The notes below the pieces were generated by a model. The model made no database searches, had not been told where the DNA came from, and saw nothing but the letters and a program-made list of their open reading frames with translations. From NCBI RefSeq assembly GCF_050015995.1, contig NZ_JBNHEP010000047.1:96088-160087 (forward strand): a stretch of 64,000 nt of DNA, read 5' to 3'. The translations under genes and the position numbers were made by a program. This stretch comes from Trichodesmium sp050015995 (GTDB lineage Bacteria > Cyanobacteriota > Cyanobacteriia > Cyanobacteriales > Microcoleaceae). Below are positions 36,204-44,936 of this stretch, in pieces. Every line of letters begins with the position of its first letter. Positions within the stretch are counted from its first letter, which is position 1.

Positions 36204-38151
36204 TTAACTTATAAGGTCGGCAACGGTGGTGAAGTCTTCTGCCCCCAGAACGCTAGCATCAACTCCCAACAACCTGGCTAAAGTATTTCCTTCAGCTTTA
36301 ATCAAAGTAGATCCAGCATTAGACTGGAAGGACAAGTCAGCAAAACCTAGACCTCCGGTCAAAAGAAAAGAATCAGTGCCGTCTTCATAGTCATTAATAG
36401 TATCTCGTCCTTGATTGGGGGTAAGAACAAACTCATCTGCATCAGCACCACCAGTTAAGAAGTCTTGACCGTTACCACCAATCAAACGATCGCTTCCCTG
36501 ACCACCCAAGAGAATATCAACGCCATTACCACCATCAAGCAGGTCATCACCAGCATTACCCCGTAGCTCGTCACTACTACCACCACCAAATAGAGTATCG
36601 TTGTTATTACCACCCCGGAGTTCGTCAGTGCCGCCATCGCCGGAGATAATGTCATTACCACTACCTCCTCTGAGGTCGTCATTGCCGCTACCACCTGCAA
36701 GGTTGTCATCGCCTCCTTTACCGAGGACAGTATCATTGCCAGCTCTGCCTTTAATGGTTTCATTGTTGCTGTCACCGGTGAGAGAATCGTCACCACTGGT
36801 GCCAAGAAGAGTCTGTGTAATAGAATTACTGGGGAAGTTGACAACCAGGTCAAAGGTATCACTGACAGTACTATTCACGCCATCATCAGAGGTGACTGAA
36901 ACACTAATGGTGCCTAGATCGGTGCTGGTGGGAAAACCACTGAATGTGTTAGTTGTGGCATCAAAGGTCAACCAGTCTGGAAGAGGGTCTCCATTGGCGA
37001 GAATAGCTGTGAAATTCAGATTGTCGCCATTAAGATCGTTAAAGGTGTCCTCAGGAATCTCAAATTTAAAGGGAGTGTAGGCATCAATATTTTGATCGCT
37101 GATGGGATTATCAACGGTGGGAAAACTATTACTATTGTTCTGGTAGTAATTGAGATCGCCGTCATTGTTCCCAACAATCAAATCTAAGTCCCCATCCTCA
37201 TCGAGATCGGCAAAGTTTGGAGTGCTAGACCGAAACTTCACCACATCAATGTCATTAAAGGGGTTGTCAGTGCCGATTTGTTCTAGGTATATGGGGTTGG
37301 TGACAGTACCTGTATTCTCAAAGTAATTGAGATTGCCTGCAAGTTCCCCAACAATCAGATCTAAGTCCCCATCCCCATCGAGATCCGCAAAGGTTGGANN
37401 NNNNNNNNNNNNNNNNNNNNNNNNNNNNNNNNNNNNNNNNNNNNNNNNNNNNNNNNNNNNNNNNNNNNNNNNNNNNNNNNNNNNNNNNNNNNNNNNNNTC
37501 CCCAACAATCAGATCTAAGTCCCCATCCCCATCGAGATCCGCAAAGGTTGGAGAGCTGTGACCCCCCACATCAATGCCATCAAAGGGGTTATCAGTGCCG
37601 GTTTGTTCTAAGTATATGGGGTTGGTGACAGTACCTGTATTCTCAAAATAATTGAGATTGCCATCGTATTCCCCAACAATCAGATCTAAGTCCCCATCCC
37701 CATCGAGATCCGCAAAGGTTGGAGTGCTACAGAACCCCATATTAATGCCATTAAAGGGGTTATCAGTGCTGGTTTGTTGTAGGTATATGGGGTTGGTGAC
37801 AGTACCTGTATTCTCAAAATAATTGAGATTGCCGTCGCTTTCCCCAACAATCAGATCTAAGTCCTCATCCCCATCGACATCCGCAAAGGTTGGAGTGCTA
37901 TTATAACGCCCCACATCAATGCCATTAAAGGGGTTATCAGTACTGGTTTGTTGTAGGTAGAGGGGGTTGGTGACAGTACCTGTATTTTCAAAATAATTGA
38001 GATTGCCATCGTATTCCCCAACAATCAGGTCTAAGTCCCCATCCCCATCGACATCCGCAAAGGTAGGGGCGCTACCGTACCCCACATCAATGCCATCCAA
38101 GGGATTATCAGTTCCGGTTTGTTCGTTAAAGTTAAAAGTGGTCATGGTCAT
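36204..38151 (-). CDS. VCBS/FG-GAP and RTX repeat surface protein, split by an assembly gap
   Basis: The N-terminal part (38151 down to the gap) has four FG-GAP-like repeats with DVDGDGDLDLIVGE and LNYFENTGTV. After the 100-N gap two more repeats follow, then an Ig-like putative-cadherin domain (DQNIDAYTPFKFEIPEDTF to VTSDDGVNSTVSDTFDLVV), then RTX nonapeptides (GGSGNDDLRGGSGNDIISGD) and a C-terminal FVLTPNQGRDTINDYEDGTD domain. RTX repeats bind calcium and direct type I secretion. The frames on the two sides differ, but the gap length is arbitrary, so this may still be one intact gene. It begins 44 bp after the stop of the glycosyltransferase gene and may be translated from the same mRNA. 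Confidence 0.85.
37399..37498. other. Assembly gap (100 N)
   Basis: Exactly 100 unknown bases lie within a run of near-identical 174-180 bp repeats. This is the conventional size for a scaffold gap of unknown length, so repeat copies are probably missing. Confidence 0.99.
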
Positions 38152-38194
38152 TCGTTAATCAACAACAAAAGTAAACATTGGCTAGAAAAACCCT

Positions 38195-41100
38195 CTACCC
38201 TGGGTGAACCTTGCCCCACAACTGCCAACACGTCGCTTCCAGATCAGCGATCCATTGCTGGGGTTGAAATAGGGGCAAGGTGTGGCGTTGCTCACACAAC
38301 CGCTGACGAATCGTTGCCAACTCGTCGGCATGGGTGGCAAAATGCACCGCCTTTTGCTCATAATCTGTAACATCGCTACAAATGAACAAATCTAAATCCG
38401 CCGCCGCGCAAATACTTGCTCCCATGCGAGCAGCGAAGGTTGATCCGGGGCAGGTCATGAAGGGAAGTCCCGCCCCCAGAGCATGAATAGCTGTGGCTCC
38501 GGCATTGTAAACCCAGGTATCGAGGAATAAATCCGCCAAGGTATATGCCTTGAGATATTCGTCCAACGGTAGGCGAGGAGTAAAAACCAACCTTGACGGT
38601 GAAATTCCTTGCGTTTGAGCTAGGTTTCGGAGATTTTGACTGATGTCTGGGGTTGTTTCAATGAGCCAGAGGACCGAATCCGGAACTTGAGCTAATATCC
38701 TCATCCAAGTACCAAAGACTTGGGGATCAAACTTATGGGTACGGTTAAAACAGTAGAAGACAAACCCATTGGTGGGTAAACCAAAGTCCTCTCTGGTGAA
38801 GGGTTTATTGCTCATCTCCAGGGGAGAACCCACCAAGGCATGGGGCAATCTTATTACTTTTTCGCTGTAATAATCTTCTAACTCTGGAGGAATTAACCAT
38901 TGATCCGCCAGAATATATTGCATAAAATCTGCTCCCATGGTGTTGGGATACCCCAGATATTGAATTTGAATGGGAGCCGGTTGCAGAGCTAAAATTTCCG
39001 GGCGACTGAAGGTGGTGTAGCCGCTTAAATCAATCAAAATATGAATACCATCGCCATGAATTTGTCTTGCTGCTGCCTCTGGGGTTAAATCAGAGAGATC
39101 CCGAAACTGATGGATTCCCTCCTTAATCGTTGCTGTAAATTTATCCTGGTGATGGTGCAGGGAATAGCCATAAACCTCAAACTTAGAAGAATCATGGTAT
39201 GGAAATAGTTGATGAATCAACGTCCCCATGGCGTGTTGACGGAAATCTGCGGAAATATAACCTAACCGCAGTTTAGGAGAAGGAGGTGCAGGAGGCGGAA
39301 AATGGGGGTTGATTTTCTCCACAGAGCGAGACACATATTTGCCCCAATGTTTGGCAACGGCAATATGATTAGCAATGGGAATTCGGAAACAGTTGACAGG
39401 AAGGGGGAGTAAAGGAGGAGCGGTTTCCTCTTTTAGATGTGCCTGGAGTCTTTGGTGTAGGGTTTCCATGCGTTTGTCATACTCATCCCAGTCACAAAGA
39501 ATCAGTCGCAAATGCTCTTTCCGGTAGAAAACCTCAGTATTATCTGGGGTTTGCTCCAGAATATGGTTGTAACAGGCAAGGGCTTCGGTAAACTTCCCTT
39601 GAGTTTCCAGTACGTCCCCTAAATTTCGGTAAACTGGGATAAAATCAGCATTAAGCTTGAGTACTTTTTCAAAACAAGCTTGGGCTTTTTGCATATCTCC
39701 CCGTTGCATCCACAAACCGCCCAAATTGTTCCACCCTGGTAGTAATTGGGGCTGGTATTTAAGGGCTATTTCATAGGAAGCGATCGCCTCTTTGAATTTT
39801 CCTCTGTGTCTAAGAACATTCCCCAATTCATAGTGAGCTTCTGCTGCGTTAGGCTGTAAGCGGATAGCCTCTTGCAATGATTTTTCCGCTGATTGCCATA
39901 CTTCTTGCTGGCTTTTGAGTCGTCCTAAATTGAGATAAGCTAAGGCAAAATCTGGCTTTAAGTCAATGGCTTTTTGATAAGCAGCGAGGGCATCCTCTGT
40001 GTGACCTTGAATTTGCCAAATTGCGCCTAAATTACAATGAGCTTGAGCCAAATTAGGATTAATTGAAAGGAGATTTTTATAGGTAGAAATTGCCTCTTGG
40101 GTTTGTCCCAGTTGTTGATACGCCTTACCCAACTGGTTATGGGCTGCTAGGTAGTCAGGTTGCAAACGAATAGCTTCTGTAAAACTAGCCACTGCCCCCT
40201 CTAAATTCCCCTGACGAGCCATATTTTTACCCGTCTCAAATTGAGCTTTCGCAGTTTCCCCAATGGAAGCCGTATCTCGCTGTTGCAACCGAAATTTCCC
40301 CGTTTTCTCATCGCCAATTAAGCGATAAGTTTGGGCTAGTCCTCGTCGCTCTAATGCCTGATTCACCGCCCATTCAGAAGCTTGGCGTTGTAAGGCATTT
40401 TGTTGATGACTAATACTGTGGGGATTGAGTCGGTAAAAGTAGAGTGGTCTTTCTAAATGATAAATTTGACTCACCTCTTCCACCCTTAAACAAAGATCGT
40501 AATCTGGGGCACATTCCATTTCTAGATTTATTCCTCCTGCGACCTCAAACACCGATTGCCGTAGGAGACGAAAATGAAAGGTGAGCATATCAATCAACAA
40601 TCGATGGGGGCGATAGGGAATTTGGCAACGGTATCCCAATCCCTGGGGGTTGCCCTGAGCATCCATATCAATATGGTTGGTATAAACCATGCCATACTCT
40701 GGATTATCTTCTAGAAAAGTTACAGTTTCTGCCAGGGCATTAGGAGCAAGGCGATCGTCAGCATCCAGCCAGCCCACATAGTCCCCTTTTGTCAGACTAT
40801 GAGCTTGTTTTAGGGCTTTACTGCGTCCTAATCTTTCCCCTTTCTGAAAGCGGATGCGGGGATCTCTTTGGGTATATTTTTGAGCAATGGCAACGGAGCT
40901 ATCCGTAGAGCCATCATCCCAGAGAATAAGTTCCCAATTGGTAAACGTTTGAGCCAATAAAGAATCTAACGCTTCAGCTAAGTACGCCTCCATGTTATAA
41001 ACGGTCATCACCACAGAAACTTGAGGCGTTGAAGTCACAACGCTGAAAATTTTCTGGCATTGTTGTTGATTTCCAATGGCGATCGGCTCTTGCCAACCCA

Positions 41101-42676
41101 ATGTTTTTAATAAGGGTTGAAAGGCTATTTCAGTCAGAGGATTTGGCTCAAATTTGACACTAATTTGCGTACAACCCTCTCGATGTACACCCCGCTCCAA
41201 ATATGCCACCAGTCTTTTACCAATCCCTTGTTGACGATAAGCTGGAGCCACAAAGAGAGAGATTAATTCTGAGTTGCGCTCTGGACGTACTTCTGCGATC
41301 GCAAAAGCGACCATTTCCCCTTCTACGGAAGCCGAAGTCCCGAATAGTTCGCCCCTTTGGGGCTGAATTTGCCAACGTTTTTGTAATGGAGGAAAGGTAA
41401 ATTCGTTGTAATCCTTCAGATTCTCAGCGGTCAGGTGATAAACCTGCTGAAATTTGAGAGAGTCTAAGCTTTTTCTAGTTAGAGAAGCAGGTAAAGCCGA
41501 TATATTCCCATTTGTTTTGCTATCTTGTCCTAAAACTTGTTTTTCCCACACCTCACGGGGTACGCCAGCGATTGGAGCCATGTCCCCTAAACTGGGACGT
41601 TTAACAGTCGGTTTCGTAGTGACAATTCCCTTTGCACCAGGGAACGTTACCAAACGCTCAATTTCATCAGCCTGAAAACCCAATGCCTGGGGCTGTCGCA
41701 CCCCGGGTAGCACAACCACGTCAAATAATTCTTCTACGACCCCTTCCAAATACAGCCAGTGCAGCACTTTACCCGTATCAAGATCGATGACCATCAACCC
41801 ACACTGGGGAGTTTGCCCCATTGCATTTAACTTTTCTTCCAGTACCAGTCCGCTAAAGGAGCGGGATCTCAGCTTCGACAAGCCGACAAAAGCAACATTG
41901 TCATAAAAGGCTAAACCTCTGACAAAGCCGGGGCAGAATGTCATAGGAACAAAAGTTTGGCTATCTCGATCCACATAACCTAATTCTCCTGTACCAGAAT
42001 TGAGGAGCCAGAGTTTGTCCCGATGCCAACGGGGAGAATGGGGCATGGAGAGTCCCCTGGCCAGAATTTCATTGGTTTTGATATCAATGGCCACACCCCC
42101 ATCCACTCGACGATCTCGCCAACCCGCAGCCGTATCGGTGGCACTACAAGCCGTCATGTAGCTTGGTTGCCCATCACGCATTGCCAACCCATTGAGGTGG
42201 CAGCGATCTTCTGCTACCAACTTGGAAATAAACGGTGGCTTCCAGATGGGTTCAAAACTATAGTCTGGGCTGAGACGGGCTAAACAACTAAAATCTGTAT
42301 TGACAAATAACAAGTTATCTGCATTGTCTAGAACCTATTCATGAACATTCAGATCCCCTGTAGTATGGGATTGCTTGGGAAAGTAAAGGCGATCGCACCC
42401 GTTACGCAACTCTCCCGGAGGCAACAGATTATCAAATTGCCAAAGTTGGTAGCGGGTACTCATGTAGAGGCGATCGCCTTTAGCAAAAAGCCCCATAGGT
42501 TTATCGAACAGCCGTTCATGGACTTTGAGTGGTCCATCCTCAGTGCTACCCACGCAAAATAGGCGATTTGTTTGATAAGTAGTAAATGCTAGGCTTAAAC
42601 ACTTCTCCCCTAACCAGGCAGTAAACTGGTTGGATGAAGCAATTTCCAGGGCAGGGATTGAATTACGGTGTTGCAT
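38195..42676 (-). pseudogene. TIGR03032-GNAT-GT2-TPR-SPINDLY glycosyltransferase with an internal amber codon
   Basis: From the ATG at 42676, one frame runs 1493 codons but for a TAG at 42335-42337, where the paralogue at 54782 has Leu. Residues up to about 340 match the TIGR03032 family (SLAFTTYQTNRLF, DRCHLNGLAMRDG, GLSMPHSPRW). A GNAT domain follows (SLFVAPAYRQQGIGKRLVAY), then a GT2 glycosyltransferase (VVMTVYNMEAYLAEALDSLL, WLDADD), six or seven TPRs (NLGAIWQIQGHTEDALAAYQ) and a SPINDLY/GT41 O-GlcNAc transferase domain (LGYISADFRQHAMG, QIQYLGYPNTMGADF, YNAGATAIHALGAGLPFMT). A truncated product from an internal start would keep all the transferase domains. It probably modifies the repeat-rich protein encoded just downstream. 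Confidence 0.85.
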
Positions 42677-42764
42677 AATTGACAGCAGTATCCATATACG
42701 TTGAAGAAACCCAGTGCGTAAGTCAGGGACATAACAGTTTCAGCCATGTCCCTTCGACAATGAA
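42677..42764. other. Short spacer with a hairpin
   Basis: Contains GGGACATAACAGTTTCAGCC and ATGTCCC, which can pair as GGGACAT/ATGTCCC. It could be a terminator or repeat end on either strand. Confidence 0.4.
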
Positions 42765-43133
42765 TTAAATCTGACTAAAGGTTAAGTCAATACCCTTGAT
42801 ATCGGTACCAAAGCCACCGTCTTGACTGCCGTCAAAGAATAGCTCAGAGGCAAAAGTCCCAGTCGTTACGATTCCGGTAGACGATGGGGCGTAGCCGAAG
42901 ACATCCTCATCACGTCCAGAAACACTAGGAACTCAGAAGTTACCGATGCTGGAGAAGAAGAGGTCACCCGCAGCATCAATACCGAAGGCATCTACATCTT
43001 CACTGGCAAGGCCTTGGCCCACATCACTTTTGTTGTTTGATTGGGAAGAGGTTGTTCTCTTTGGGTTGTTAATACTATTATCGCTTAAATTTTCGGCACA
43101 AACAATACATAAAAGTTCACTTTTATTCACCAA
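42765..43133 (-). pseudogene. Tail module of a VCBS-type surface protein, with internal TGA
   Basis: One minus-strand frame reads ASEDVDAFGIDAAGDLFFSS, IGNF, a TGA, then VPSVSGRDEDVFGYAPSSTG, SELFFDGSQDGGFGTDIKG and a TAA. The pattern 'GNF-x-VP-x-(V/I)SG-x-DEDVF' is a recurring cyanobacterial secreted-protein module, normally uninterrupted. It lacks an N-terminal gene body. The sequence just upstream is a 155-bp MITE. A nearly identical copy with the same TGA is at 62332-62678. Confidence 0.72.
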
Positions 43134-43532
43134 AAAAACTCCTGAATAAAAGTGAACTTAATGGTGAATAATTTCGAGTTAATCAGATATAAATCTAGTG
43201 ATAATTCAGACTATGACTGAAAAGTAGCTATTTTTATAGATGTTAAATCAACTCAGGAAAATTCAGTTTTATTCAGGAAAGTTCACTTTTATTCAGTGGC
43301 TGAAAAAATCAACAGGGTGAATGTCCGATCAGGGTAAACCCATCTTATTTTGAAGTCCTGACAAGGCAAGAATTTTAGCTGTTTGAGTATTTATACTTAT
43401 TGCTTCTATCAGCCTTAACGACAAAAGCTTCCAGAATTTAGATACGTTTGACCTGAATGTCCTATAGAAATAGCTTTATTAATTGAAACTAATACTAGCA
43501 GATATTTCCGTAATTTTATATAAAGATTTGGT
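42926..43532. repeat. Long direct duplicate of 62471-63077
   Basis: About 607 bases appear identical by eye to 62471-63077, in the same orientation. They span the tail module with its TGA, the 155-bp MITE and 230 bp of non-coding sequence. Sequence before 42926 shows scattered differences, so the identical part is recent or gene-converted. Confidence 0.88.
43142..43296. repeat. 155-bp MITE with CTGAATAAAAGTGAAC ends
   Basis: A perfect 16-bp inverted repeat bounds the element: CTGAATAAAAGTGAAC at the left and its reverse complement at 43281-43296. Another GTTCACTTTTATTCA lies just outside the left end (43115-43129), making a short hairpin with it. No coding. The second copy is at 62687-62841. 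Confidence 0.75.
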
Positions 43533-44102
43533 GAGATACTATATATAGAGTGCAAAAACTGTAACATTATAGTTTTTAACACTACATACATGGTCTCTGC
43601 GTAAGTCCTAATCATAATAGTTATAGCAAAAAAAAATAGCCCCTCTCTTTGAGAGGAAGCCTAAGCTAAATTACAACACACAAACCAATACAATAAATAA
43701 TTAAATAAATTCTGTGAAGACTTAATTTTTTTATTTATCTATACTTCATATATTAGCAGGTATTTCCGTAATTTTATATTTAGTAAAGATACTCAGTAGT
43801 TTGATAAATTTTTGGTAAAGGGACAGCATATTCTATGGCCACTATCTGGGAATTCATGTCTCTGGGATGTCCTAATTGCTATATATTCAGGTGGCAATCT
43901 GCAACAGTCGTGCGTGGTTTTCTTGAGAAAAATAAATTTTCTTTAGGTGTTGGGTAGATATCCCTAGAATCGCGGAAATCCTCAGTGGGTGAAATCCTAA
44001 AGTTCATATCTTTAGCTCAGAAAGTTCATATTTGTGATTCAGAACATTTGGCATTCTCCTGTCCAAAGGGGATAGGAGGAGGATTGGACTCCCCCTCCTT
44101 GC
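43297..44102. other. Non-coding spacer in the surface-protein island
   Basis: Contains the end of the long duplicate, an AGGACTTACGC-type palindrome at 43531-43609, and a repeat of TAGCAGGTATTTCCGTAATT near 43756 that also occurs at 43496. No gene is seen. Confidence 0.55.
43531..43609. repeat. AGGACTTACGC-type palindrome, partial
   Basis: The right end TGCGTAAGTCCT and the centre AAAAACTGTAACATTATAGT match the family. The left end is degraded. The uninterrupted paralogous sequence at 63068-63100 shows that this segment is an insertion. Confidence 0.7.
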
Positions 44103-44440
44103 TTACAGAACTTCAGTGAAGATTTCAGGGGTGATATTCTCAAATCCACCATTGCGGATAATGGCAATATCCTCTCCATCCACACTTAGGGTTGCCCCTT
44201 TGCTACGGAAGGGAGTGATGGTCAAATCATCCACCGTCAAGCCACCGCTCAACTGGATGCGATCGCCCTCCTTGATATCAAAATCACGAATTAAATCAAC
44301 ACCCTCATCCAGACGCAATACAAAGGTGTCGGCTCCTTTGCCACCCAAGTATGTGTCCTTACCTGCCCCACCATCGAGCAAATCATCGCCCTTGTTGCCA
44401 ACTAAGATATCCTTACCTGAGTCATCAGTTGCGGTAGGGT
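44103..44440 (-). pseudogene. C-terminal remnant of a giant RTX protein
   Basis: The frame reads SGKDILVGNKGDDLLDGG, then KDTYLGGKGADTFVLRLDEG and the C-terminal domain LTVDDLTITPFRSKGATLSV, almost identical to the end of the giant protein at 54940. Everything upstream is missing: the RTX sequence stops near 44440, where IS607-associated DNA begins. This is the stump of a second giant gene that once preceded the glycosyltransferase at 42676, as in the other locus. Confidence 0.85.
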
Positions 44441-44936
44441 GCGTGGCAACGCGCTGCCTATATCAGATACCAACACTGAAGGTTGACAAACTGTTTTTAA
44501 TTTGCTAACATATAGTCACATAAGCTAACAAAAACTAGATGAGTTATGTTCCACTTAGGAAGGCTGTAGAAATACTTGGCTTACATCCTAATACCGACAC
44601 GCAAATATGGAGATGAAGGCAAAATCAAAATCATTAAAAATGAAGCAGGGCAAAGATTGTACGATGCAAAATCCTACATCATGGGAGCAGCTAGAGCTTC
44701 CACTATTTGCTACTGCCGAGTCTCATCAGCAAAACAAAGAGACTACCTCACTCGACAAGTCGAGTTCATGCAAAACCACTATCCCGAAGCTGAAGTCATC
44801 AAAGACATCGCTAGCGGACTCAACTTTAAAAGAAAAGGTCTTAGAGCCATACTGGACAGAATCTTGCAAGGAGATAAGCTCACAATTATTGTTGCCTGTA
44901 GGGACAGACTCACGAGATTTGGATTCGAGCTTATAC

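Noticed and set aside
42946..43149. Plus-strand 67-codon frame present identically at 62491-62694
   Set aside because: It is antisense to the tail module and identical only because the DNA itself is duplicated.
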